The notes under the pieces are model-generated. The model was given only the letters and a program-made list of their open reading frames with translations, was not told the origin of the DNA and ran no database searches. This document shows positions 11,796-23,100 of a stretch of 64,000 bases of DNA, piece after piece. The first letter of the stretch is position 1. The number at the start of each line of letters is the position of its first letter. Source of the DNA: Centroberyx gerrardi. Lineage: Eukaryota; Chordata; Actinopteri; Beryciformes; Berycidae. The position numbers and the translations under genes were made by a program. The stretch lies in contig NC_136012.1 of NCBI RefSeq assembly GCF_048128805.1, forward strand, positions 13,884,225 through 13,948,224, given 5' to 3'.

Positions 11796-14058
11796 GAGGG
11801 TTTATGTTTCTCTGAGGGGTCTTAAATTGCTGTGAAGGGGTCATATGTTGCTCTGAAGCACTCCGATATGCCCAACTGACTCTCCTCTTTAAGATGGCAC
11901 CGCTTTGACTCATTCCAACTTAGAAGGGAGTGACATTTACAGGGCACACAAATACACTGTGCAGTTGTTACATAGTATGTGTAAATACTGATTTGGTTAC
12001 ATAATGACATTTCAGATGCCTTAGATCAAGAAAAGTTCAAGAAAATTCTACTTATTCTTCACGGATAGTTGTATTGGCAAATTACAGCAACAACAACTTG
12101 ACTGGATGTCACATATTAGATTGTAGTTTGAATGGTATTTTGACACTGATAGTGGCATCACAATATTTTCAGTTAATATTGACATATATTGGTGTTTTCT
12201 GTATTTATGTAATTGATTTTATACTCATGTTGCCTTCCCACTATTCAGCTGTGAGTATTTTTTATTTTTTTGCTTATCACTGAGAAAATCAACAGAATTC
12301 ACTAGAAACAAAATGGAAGTCTAACAAACAAATGCATCTTTAGATTGAGCATTTCTTTTTCCATGTTTGATTGTGACAATATGAAGCATCACAGATAAAC
12401 TTAGGGACAGAAACTGTAATGTAAAAGAAACCAATGCTACATGAATTATTAACCTCTATGTTAAAAGGACTAACTGAAAATATTTACTGAATGAGCCAAT
12501 GAATGTGCAGTGTAAGGTCCATATTTGAGAATGGAGCAGAAATTTGTTGAGTACTGGCCTCCTGGCCTCATTTGAAGAAACCAGATAGGGCAAATAGTTA
12601 AATTTAACTTCCTTAACTGTTTTGAGGTCACCAAGTAGCATACTTTGCTTGCTTCGACTTGAAGATGTGAAAAGTTGTGCAATACCTGACAACACATTGG
12701 ACAACCTATCAAATGCTGTAAGTAATTCCAGGACATGGCTCAAAATAAATTGCAGTGGTCTGTGGAGTTCACACTTGTACTGTATCTGTTACAAGAGCTA
12801 GCAAAGCACATAATTCTGAACACATTGTTTGATTTATCCTTGTTTTTATGTGTATTTGTGTCATTTTTTCTGTAAAGCACTTGGTGAAAATCCTATTTGT
12901 TAAAAGCGCTCCATAAATAAACTTGTCTTAAATCTGCAATGTTAGTATTTCTTTTGTGATCTTCAGTCTTTATATCAAGAAAAAAAAATGTAACTAGAAC
13001 ACATTTCAACATGTTTTTCAAATGTTTCCAACAAATACATCAAGATGAATTGATTGGATTAGAAATTATAGTGATGGGAGTATTGAACAATAGCTCCAAT
13101 ATTTATACAGTAGCTTTGTTGCCATATGTTTGAATTTTTCAATCAGCGTATAGCTATGATTCAGTGAACACTGCATGATCAGCTTTGAAATAAGAATATG
13201 CAGGGTATATTTTCAAAAACATGAACACGTTAACCTGCTCAAGACTATAGTGTTTGAGCAGAAATAAACATGCTATGTATAAAGCCTCTGCAGTCTGCAT
13301 ATCCCACATACCCGTATCTTGTAGGCTACTCATCAATGCCAGGAAAGCACACATGGGCACCCGTGGTATGAAAGCCTTAAAATGAATGAGATAGGATGTT
13401 CATGTCTAGGAAGCTGTCTCGCAACTTTAGATTGGTACGCTCATAATTTCCTGTAACCTCTTGGTGTGTCACAGGCAGAGCAAATATCAATTTTCAATCA
13501 TATGTAAAAAAAAAAAAAAAAAAAAAAAAGTAGTAACAGAGTTCCTTCATGTTTTGAGATTTGATTAAAGCTTATGGTCCTGCAAGAACTACACTGTTAC
13601 TATAGTATATATAGTATGAATATGATGGAAGGCACTGGTGGAAGTATAGTACATGTGAAGTATATATCATGTGAAAATCTGTGTGTTTTTCATGTTTTCA
13701 CTTCATTGGAAGGAATTCATGTTTCTTTATGGTTTGAGAAAATTCCACCATCCTCAGTCTAAGAAACCCCTTGGATAAAGTAAAAAATGCATGGTGGTCA
13801 AGCTAAAAGTTGACATTTTGGAGATACAAGGTTTTCATCCAACAGCAGGGATATATTTAATCAAAAAAAAAAAGGATGTGTTTCGTATGTTACAATTTTT
13901 TTTGAAAAGGCTATTTTTTACCTTTACAAAATTGGCTTGGGGTCTATGATTGAAGAGTAGAATGTTTATAATGGGCACAGATGTAAATCATGTCAATGTC
14001 TTTTCAAGAGCATGCCAGTCTCTGGTTTAAAGATGAAATAAAGTTTAAGGGTTTCTTT

Positions 14059-14059
14059 T

Positions 14060-14090
<31 letters not shown>

Positions 14091-14101
14091 GGGGGGGGGG
14101 G
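14059..14101 (+). repeat. (GT)n followed by a 28-base G run
   Basis: An alternating GT tract runs directly into an uninterrupted run of G from about 14074 to 14101. The G run could form quadruplexes and is prone to length errors in sequencing, so its exact length is uncertain. Confidence 0.85.
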
Positions 14102-17100
14102 CTGCCAGAGAATAAGTTCCAGAGCTCCAATATGCCAAAACTAGAAAGAAATAATAGCATGAACCAGATAAAGCAGCTGGAAGTGTTACTTTTTCTGTAT
14201 AGTCCCAGTCAGTGAGTGAACCAATGATGGATAGCCTCTAATTCAAAAAGTATAACTTCATGGTACATAACCTGGGCGAAAGAGCTGAAGTGAGTGAAGA
14301 GTTTCATTCCAAAAAGGAGATATCCAAAAGGAGATATCCACCATTTGAAAGATCTCATGTCTACCCTTACAAAAGGATTGCTGCCATGAAAGTAAAGCAT
14401 GAAAGTAAGTCATCTGAAGACATCTGCCTGGAGAGTAGTCATGTTTTTCGAGGATAGAGTTCTATGGGTGTTTGAAATGTTGACAGATGAAGATCAAGTA
14501 TCGTATTTTTTTTCCTAAGTGGATATACAGCACAGCAGTTTGGAATGAAACCCTGTGTGTTACATTTCAGACTGTGATTGTATCAGTAGGTAGCACCTTC
14601 ATAGATGATAACACATTTTTGGAAATATAAAGATTTCAATATGTTATATACAAAAGTCAAAATGGATATATGAGCATAAATAACACATAATAGCAGCTTG
14701 TAATTTGAATCAAATGTCTAAACACTGAGTGAGTCATACAGTAAAAGTCTGTGAACTGCAGTAGCTAAATGGCATAATAATTGACATTTCTGGCTTAGAT
14801 CAGATAAAATGATGAATAGTTTTAATTGAGTTTCTAGTGTAAAAACTGGCTGATTTCTAAATGCACATGAAGACTTTGATCTACGTTGCCTTTCATGTAT
14901 TTAATAGCTCTTCAAGTGAAATTGCTAACATGAGCACCTGCGACACTGATCTACTGACTATTCAAAGATGGTGATTTCACTGCAATTTCAAGTGTAAACA
15001 TTGAGGAAGTTAAATTGCAATGAAAGCCTTGTCCTTCACCCATTGTGTATTTCACAGCTACTGAAGCTGGATCATCATGAGCCCATTCAACTTCAATTTG
15101 CTTACCCCACTGAATGCTGATCATTTAAATGGAGTTTACAGTGAACATTTAGAGTTTACAAATATAGTGGAAGGCTATGGGTAAATCAGCAAGTTTAAAT
15201 CTAAAAGCTCTCAAAGGTCCAGTAGCCTTCCATTCACCTTTTAGTTAAATCAAGAGCTCCATAACTCAAAATGTATAATAATATAAAATGAAAAGCACTC
15301 ATGAAATAGGTATAGAATAGTATTATTTAATATAATAGGCTATAATATAATAGTGAAGGCTAGCTTCAATCTAACCTGCTAATAATAGGAATAGCCTATC
15401 AGCAGCATGTTAGCTTTGTGGTAGGCCGCATGATTTGCCCTTTGAATTTGAATTTGTAGGTATAATTTTTAGTTTTATTTTAAAAAAATTAAACAAAAAT
15501 CTTATCCTAAGCTGGGACTCATTTCACTCTGTCCAGAAAACATGTGACATCATTCAATCAGATTCCAGTAGAAAACTATATAGGAGGACTTTACTTTTAT
15601 TTTATTTTATATAGGCTAGAGAATAGGTTATCATAGGTTCCATTAACATGCACAAGTAAATCTGACAAATGCTAATAACTTCTACTTCTAATATGTCAAT
15701 AACAAAACACTGCTTCAAGTGCTTTTTAACAGACTGGAAAAATACTTCCAGTTTGTGATAGTATATATCTGAAGGTCTTCTTAAAAACCTGTATGCTTAG
15801 ACAAACAGTGGGATCCCACTGCTGTTATTTCTTCAGTGCTTCTTCAGCACTGCCTTTATTATATTTAATGGTTGGATAAGGAGGAAGATCACTGTAATTT
15901 TATGTGTCCAGATGAATTATTCTACCACTATATTGTGTTTGTCCCCTGTGGTCCGATGCTTAATATTATCACCCAGCAGCTGTAGTGCGGTACTCTACTG
16001 CCCCCTCCCTTTCCTTCGGTCTCACCGCTGTGGATCCAGCAGACATGCTGCTTCTCTACGGGCCGTGTCTGCAAATACGCCATCTGGTGGACGTTTGGGA
16101 AAGTGATTCAGGGAAACAGCTTATCTAAGTGTGCCTAGGTGGGATAATTGCCATTTGTCATGCCCTTCCTATTTGCAACAGCAAGAATGATTACTGATTA
16201 ATAACTGAGAGTATAAAGATGGTGAAACCTTTATTTGTAGCAGTCTAAACTCCCCAGTTGGGGCAGAGGTGGACGAGGAGTCAGCACTGGGTGTGGATTG
16301 TACTGCAGGGTCAGGAGGGCAAAATAAAATCGATCGAGGAGACTTGTAGTGTTTTGCCAATGCTTTATTCAAGAAACTGGACAGCACTTTCTGCCCCATT
16401 TTTCATCATATTGACACTCTGCAGCCAAACTGCTGATGTGTGAGAAATGACAGAGCCAGAGGCAGAGCTTGCCCTTACACCAACTCTGTGTCGCTGCGAG
16501 GGCGAGCTTATGAAATATCAGCTGAGGGGAAAGTAAGGTTTACTGACTGAATGAGTCTGATTACTTGCAGCCCTGTCACCTCATCACCAGCCTGGTTAAA
16601 GCACAGCACATCTCTTATTTCTGCAGAATATGTGCAAAGCATACGGGGCAAGCTGCACCAAAGAATTGTTGAAAAGGGGACTTGCATAACTTAAAGGAAA
16701 ACGAACCCAAAATCAACTCTCAACATGGTTTCTGAGGCAGAAAATATCATTATGGCTTGGCATCTGTCACTTCATGGCTTGGCCTCTTCTGTGTGTGTGT
16801 GTGTCTGTCTGTATGCTGGGAACAGACTGACTGTCTGCTGCCGCCATGTGACAGCTGAAAGTCTCTACAGGGATCAATAAGATAGCCAATCTCTTATTTT
16901 TATCTCAGCAGGCTTGAAAGAACGCTTGTGTGGTTAAAGTGACGTAAAAATGTACTTTCAAGCCCCAAAAAACAACAAATCTTTTGAATTTTCAGAAAAA
17001 GGCTATTATGTATATTGAAATAAGATACATTTTAATAGCTCTTACTATAGCATTTTATGTTGTGTATTGCATTGAATTTGCCTCTGGGATAAATTAAGTA

Positions 17101-17102
17101 TA

Positions 17103-17180
17103 CGTGTGTGTGTGTGTGTGTGTATTTATCTGTCTATCTATCTATGACTAAGCGGGCCAAACTGCAGACACACCATCTCT

Positions 17181-17223
<43 letters not shown>

Positions 17224-17346
17224 GTATATTATTGATGGAAGCTCTGAATTTGACATAGCATGAATTAGGCTAACCCTCCATTCCTCCGAAATAAATTTTG
17301 TGAGAAATTTCCCCAAGTAAATAAAAACACACACACACACACACAG
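17103..17346. repeat. Cluster of GT/CA microsatellites with a TATC tail
   Basis: (GT)n at 17103-17123 with TATC units to 17144, then (CA)n at 17184-17219 and again near 17328-17345. The His-Thr and Cys-Val rich open frames here are products of the repeats. Confidence 0.85.
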
Positions 17347-18247
17347 CAGATGGTAGGGGGAAGTCCAGTCTCGCCTCTTGTGTGGTGCAGCTTGTTTATC
17401 ACACACACAGGCCTCGTTTATAAAGAATATCCCTTTATACTGGATTTCATTGTAGTATCTTCCCGAAGAATATAATAAAAACGAATGAAAATTCTTACCT
17501 TGGGTGATGACAAGTTTCAAATTTTGATAGGCTATATCACAGAGAGCTTAAGAAAATCAATGCAAACCACTGTAAGCAAAACAATTGCACATCAGAAACC
17601 TATAAAGGAAGCCCCTGATGTCTGCTTAAAAAATGTATTTTAGTCTTCTGATTTTGTCAAGATCAGATGAGTATTGTTCTATTAAGCCTTGTATTCTTTA
17701 TAGGGAAAATTAACTGTGACAAGTAGCAATCTTTACCTCACATGTAAGGGTTTTTGTGCTCAACTTTGACATGTTCACAACCACAGGACAAAATAAATAA
17801 CAAATAAAATACATTCATAATTTGGAACATTTTATTTTTTTTGGTGAAACAGAACAAAAGCAGCACACAATCTTTGCTTTGTACAGTATATGAAATGATT
17901 GATCAGGTTTAAATGTATTGTTATAAGTGTATTTGAACATGTCAGCATATTCATCTGCATCACACTAACTTCCACTGGCATCTACATCCTCACGTTAACA
18001 TCTTCAATATGAAATGGCAGGGATTCTTTTAACTGCAATTTGATTTCAATTTAGATTTTTTTGTCAATAATTCCCTAATTTCAAATTCTGAATATCACTT
18101 AGCCACGTGAAAAAAAACAAAAAAACAAAGCACTTGAACATCCTACATCAAAGACATTTACAAGGACAAAAAGATGCGTCAAATTATTTTAATGACAAGA
18201 CAATATGTAGAAATGACAAGTGCGTAGGCTACTGTGTGCGTGCACAG

Positions 18248-18249
<2 letters not shown>

Positions 18250-18279
<30 letters not shown>
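18250..18279. repeat. (CA)n microsatellite in the probable vma21 3' UTR
   Basis: About 15 CA units. On the minus strand it lies between the vma21 stop (18727) and the candidate poly(A) signal near 17831, so it may be transcribed as a GU repeat. Confidence 0.85.
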
Positions 18280-18281
<2 letters not shown>

Positions 18282-18726
18282 ATGCACACACAACAAAAGC
18301 AACCAAGATGGCTTCCTACATGACAAACCTTTGTGCTGTGAAGGTACTTGCAGCACAAAATGCCAGTTTATGATTATGCCTCTTAAAAATAGGGGCCGTC
18401 TTCTTGTCAAACAAAAGTATCATATTTTCAGAGAATGACAACTAAAGCTCAAGCACTGGGATAGCTAAGGCTGGGGAGAAAAAAAAAAATAAAAAAATAA
18501 AAGAAAGCGCACCCAACAGCCTCCACTCCCCCGTCCCAGGGAATATACAGTAGTTTCAGGCATTAACCTCGGTTCAAACCCCAAGCGCAAACCAGATTCC
18601 CCCGAGCGGGCTGGCTGGTAGGTGGTGCTGTGGTTGGGGCTGGAGCCTGTGGTGAGGGGCTGTGGGTCGGCGCCCGCGTCTCGTCCGTCTCCCCCTGGTT
18701 CCGTGAGCCGACGGGAGGACGCGCCT

Positions 18727-19991
18727 TTAATCGTGCTTGCCCTTCCCCTTCGGCGTGCCCTCGTTCCACGCCACGTACACGAACAGAGCCAGGACCACGT
18801 GGACGGCCAGCACCGCCACGATGGCGGCGTAGAAGTAGCTGTCGGTGCTGGACATCTTCATGGAGCCTGGGGAGAGGGGAGTGGAGAGGCGTGGGGTCAA
18901 ATCATGAATGAACTCATCGATAACAATTCAGCTGAGGAATTGGAATTTTTAAAAAAACTGCAGGAAACTGCAGGAATTGAATTAGAATTTCGGGAAGTTT
19001 AATTTAATTCGATGAAATCCCATGTTTTTTTTGTTTTTTTTCTTACCACATAAATGAGATTACATGTAGTGTTATATATTATCAATACTGAATATCATAA
19101 AATGTTAAAGGAACCTTTCAGGTGGTATTTGATGCATAACATGTGACTGAAATATACACATTATTGACTGTCTTTTATTTGATTCATAATGTTTGATTTA
19201 TAATGTTTAGCAAGTCAAGACAACCTCTCTTAGAAATGGAATTTCATGGAATTTAATGGAATTTAATTCTGTTTCCTGTCATTCCAATTCAATTCCAAGA
19301 GCTGGGTGCAATTCCAATTCCAACTCCAGGAACTGACATGATATTTACCATGCATTCTCAATTCAGTTCATGAATGGCCTCAAACCCTGCTGTCAACTCG
19401 ATGATGTACAAGTGCATAGTCCCAAATTTCTCATCAGAAATAATAAAAAAAAGAGTTTGTGTGCAACCATAGATACAAGGAAAGGCAATGTGTTCCAAAC
19501 CTTACCTTCAAAGATGTACGCCTTTGATGCGAAGTATAATCCGATGGGCAGTGTTACCATCAGGATCGTGAAGAACAGCAATGTCTTCAGGGCTGACACC
19601 AAGGAGCTCTCATTTCTGGAGAAGAACACAATTTGATGATTCAGTTTAGGATGAACCAACACAATGGCCTTACTGTTAGCAAGCTATGGGCCTCTAACAT
19701 TGTGACTATTGATACAGTGATACTGTTAGGAATGAATAATAGGGTGTTTGAGTCTAACGTAACACAGAAAAAGACATCTGGCAAGTTCAGCACTAGTTCA
19801 GGATAAAGCAATACTGGGAGTCGGGATTTAGTGGCTCGTGCTGGCGACTTGGCAGCTAGAGAAAGGCTAAGAAAGTCGCTAAGAAGCTAATGTTAGCTGC
19901 TCGTCTGAAGTTGCTGTTGTTTTTCTCACCCTCTGAAGTCAGGCTGCGGTCCAGCTGCGGTGTGTGAAGATGATCTGACAGACCCGTCCAT
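18727..19991 (-). CDS. vma21: V-ATPase assembly factor VMA21
   Basis: Three minus-strand exons: 19991-19930, 19615-19506 and 18866-18727. They give 312 coding bases, so 103 residues (human 101). VMA21 is a small ER membrane chaperone that helps assemble the V0 sector of the V-ATPase and escorts it to the Golgi. The protein starts MDGSVRSSSHTAAGPQPDFR, then NESSLVSALKTLLFFTILMV (TM1, about 27-50), PIGLYFASKAYIFEG, then DSYFYAAIVAVLAVHVV (TM2) and VYVAWNEG, all matching human VMA21. The C-terminus KGKHD has Lys at -3 and -5, a KxKxx COPI retrieval signal like the yeast dilysine signal. Splice sites are canonical (GTGAG, GTAAG; CCAG, CCCAG). Human VMA21 neighbours GPR50 on Xq28; the GPR50 orthologue is next on this strand, supporting orthology. 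Confidence 0.96.
18895..19355. repeat. GGAATT-rich imperfect inverted repeat in vma21 intron 2
   Basis: The left part carries GAGGAATTGGAATTT and GGAATTGAATTAG, and the right part carries the reverse motifs (ATTCCAATTCAATTCC, AATTCCAATTCCAA). The outer edges ATGAATGAACT and AGTTCATGAAT are also inverted. This looks like a degraded MITE or AT-rich foldback element within the intron between exons 2 and 3. Confidence 0.45.
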
Positions 19992-20101
19992 TGCTGTGCC
20001 GATGGGGGGCGAGATGAGGAGCAAAAACTGAAAATATAAGTAATGCTAGCGCAGACAAGAAGACCTGACGCTGTTGTTTTGTTGACACTATTGAAATCCC
20101 T

Positions 20102-20136
20102 ACTTCCGCGTGTGATCACGGGGCGGTCACGTGACC
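20102..20136 (-). promoter_or_regulatory. vma21 promoter with CLEAR-type E-box palindrome and ETS-like site
   Basis: A perfect 12-base palindrome GGTCACGTGACC lies at 20125-20136, about 135-145 bases upstream of the vma21 ATG. Its core GTCACGTGAC is the CLEAR element bound by TFEB/TFE3/MITF, known to drive lysosomal and V-ATPase genes. An ETS-like GCGGAAGT (minus strand) is at about 20103-20110. No TATA box is obvious, as in many housekeeping promoters. Function is inferred from the motif and position only. Confidence 0.55.
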
Positions 20137-23100
20137 AGTGTTTGACTGCCACCTGCTGTTCAGGAGTGTAAAGATGCACCAACAACAGCCACGTTCACAG
20201 TAAAATGAAATAAAATAGATAAAAAAAATAAAAATAAAAATAGCTATATAAAATAAAAAATAAATAAAGAAATAAAATAAATTAAACAACAGCCATGTTG
20301 ATCTTTCAAAAAAATACTGTAAATAACAGCTGTTGTTTATGAAATATTGGCTCAATGTCAAGTAGGTGAAGTGTTGGCCAGATTACCAACATTTAAGCAA
20401 TCTATAAATATTTATGTTTGTTTATATTTTGCTATTATTTTGGGTGTATTGTAACATCTGTATGACTGTAAATCACAATTTTATAACCTGTTAGGTTAGG
20501 TCTGCATCATTTGCACAACTAGGAAGACTACAGATTGTTAAGGCCTACAACTGCAGAGTTGGGTGAGTTATACCTCTAATTTCAGGTAGGCCACGTCCCT
20601 CAAGTAAAACCTAAGTCAAAAATGTGTTTTCCCCCCCTATATGAACATAAAATGTCATGACATCTATAGGAGTATCCACAAGCCTGACATTTTTACATGT
20701 AGGCACCCGACATCTCTGAATAATGTAACACCATAGGCTATTTTTTGTTTAATTGTTGATGTAACGGAGAGCCATTCAGTCCATTTCGTGCCAAGTATAA
20801 ATCTTTTGTCTCTGCGGCACTGGCTGTGTTTCTGCTGGTTGAAGTCTCCCTGACTGAGAATCGAGGAGTGGCACTTTCTGCTCCAGTTGGCTTTGTTCTC
20901 ACTGGTCCCACGCTCAGCAGGTTTCCAAACCCATTTCATCTGAAGAGACTCTCAAAAGGGACCGACCAAACCCACTAAAGAACTGGGCTATTCAGTGATG
21001 TGTGTTCAAACTAATCATTTTGCATTCTGTGGCAATTTCACCCCCAAGTAGTTACTTGACAAAAAGTAGCCTACAAGACGTCACTGCCTATGTAGACCCG
21101 GAGAACTGTCACAGCGAATCAAATTAACAGTATACACAATGCTGTGGCTGGCTGAACCACTGAGAGCAATTCTTAAAATTATTTTGTGCCACTTTTGCTT
21201 CGTTAGATGTCACACAGTGAAGAGCGACGGGAAACACGGGGAAAGGTTGTGAGCCGGATTCAAACCCACAACATTGCGAGTATTGTTCCCCAGCTCCCTG
21301 AGCCATTAGACTCCCTCACTGAAAGCAACCCAGAGATTTATAGGCCTGTGTGTCGACTTGCATCACTTCAAAGCAAATATACTTCTTTGGATTCATATCT
21401 TCTTTTGAGAGCATCATATGCAAACCTCATCATTACAGAAGCCGCTGCCTCTGCCTGGTAAATGTAGGATGAGAGAGAGAGAGGAAGTTGAACTATTTGA
21501 AACATCAGTGTCACTTTGTTTCAGTGTCACAGTTCATATATTAATGCCTGCTGCGTTATTATTTCCAGCAGGCTTTGTTCTTGAAACCTTTAACCTGTTG
21601 GAGACTGTTGGGTGATAATTGTAACTCAAGAACTGCATAATCCGATTACAAAATAAACTACATATAATCAGCCAGAGATGCTTTTTAAATACATGCAACC
21701 AGATTAAGGTTGATTTTTAAGGGATTGTAAGTGCACTTTGGAATATTTTCTGAATTATTAATACATTTTTGGAAGTTTGAATGATGAAAAAAAGGGTATC
21801 ACAATATCGGCTCTCTTTTTGAAAGATCAGAACCGAATGCCACATGCACCTGACTTTGTCCTCTGAATATATTTCAGATTAATATATTCTGAATAATTGA
21901 ACATCTTTTGTATGAGTTGGTGAGAACAATCAAGACCATAATGCATTTTAGCTCCTCAGATATTATTTTCTGAAGATATCCACAACAACCTCAAACAAAA
22001 GAGAATGGGGCGGCTCTTTTGTTTTTATCACACACGCTGAAGATTTGTTTCTGGAGGGCAGCTATAGGTGGTTAGCTATAGTAAAGACTACTCAAACTAT
22101 AAAATGTTCGGCAAAATATTTCAGGCCAAAGTATTGGGGCCAGAAATAATTAAAAACAGTAAAGTGATTACTTTTCATAAACAGGTCATGAGTAATTATT
22201 CCAGATCACAGTTATCCCCCCGAAACACCGGAAACTTATTTTCTCTGGACACAGATGCAAAACTAAAATGTAATCAGAGACTTTATTACAGTGCGCTTTG
22301 GGAATAAACCTTAAGCTAATTTGCATTGAGCCAGAGAAGGAAGCCGGGGCAATCGCTGCTCGCATGTTCACCCTGTTATGGTGGGATTATGAATTCTAAT
22401 AAAACAACCGATTCCAAAATAGAAGCCGCAAAAAAGTCATGTTGACCGTGTCCGTGTTCTCAGTGGAAACATCCAATCACATTGTGTAGATTTAGTGAAG
22501 GGGTCCTCTGTGCCAGGTTCAATATCGGGACGTCCTTCCTCATGGGTCTTGACCTCTGACCTTCTACAAGTGTTTCCCATGGCTTTCTCTGTCTGGACTC
22601 CCCGAGCTATGCCTTGTTCCATGAGTCACCAGCGCTGTATGTCAACTATGGGACACCCCACACTCCACACCTGTTGTTTTCATCACACATGATACGGTGT
22701 GCTGCTAAGGTATGCAACTATAGAGTGGAAGTATTAAATGAAGCGTCCGTCTGAAATGAGTGCTTGAATAAAAACATAAAAGAGACTATAGTGCCGTGTA
22801 AGTTCATAATGTCATTTGTTGCTGCCAGTAGCGGTAAGAGGATTGTTATTAGCATTAATTCATGTTAGCCAACATCTGCGTTTGGGTCTGTCTCTTGGCA
22901 CCATGGCACCCTGGAGGTTACTGTCAACACACAGAGAGCATGGGAACACTTTGTCAAGCAATAAATTACAAAACAAATACAAAACCATCCATAATCCCCT
23001 CTGCTGTATACGATTATGTCCAAAAATAAAGTCAAGAAATCTGACGCAAACAATCATCATCCCCACTTCCTGCTCTCATTGGTTTCCTTCAGCCCATGAC

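Larger units (their letters stand above)
11796..18726. other. Intergenic region between the alpha connexin and vma21, microsatellite-rich
   Basis: No exon with domain features was found on either strand. The connexin 3' UTR probably ends after AATAAA at 12916-12921. Simple repeats are an A run at about 13507-13529, a (GT)n-(G)28 tract at about 14059-14101, (GT)n at 17103-17123, (CA)n at 17184-17219, about 17328-17345 and 18250-18279. A retroposon-like tail (GGGATAAATTAAGTA then GT and TATC repeats) sits at about 17085-17145. On the minus strand, a poly(A) signal for vma21 may be at 17836-17831, giving a 3' UTR of about 0.9 kb. Confidence 0.4.

Noticed and set aside
17134-17520. Cys-Val rich 128-residue minus-strand frame
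   Set aside because: Translation of CA microsatellites with flanking AT-rich DNA; no signal peptide or domain.
18622-19002. 126-residue plus-strand frame near vma21 exon 3
   Set aside because: Antisense to vma21 exon 3 and its 3' UTR; no features of its own.
22437-22692. Overlapping frames on both strands near 22.5 kb
   Set aside because: No domain, splice sites or codon pattern; probably old repeat-derived sequence.
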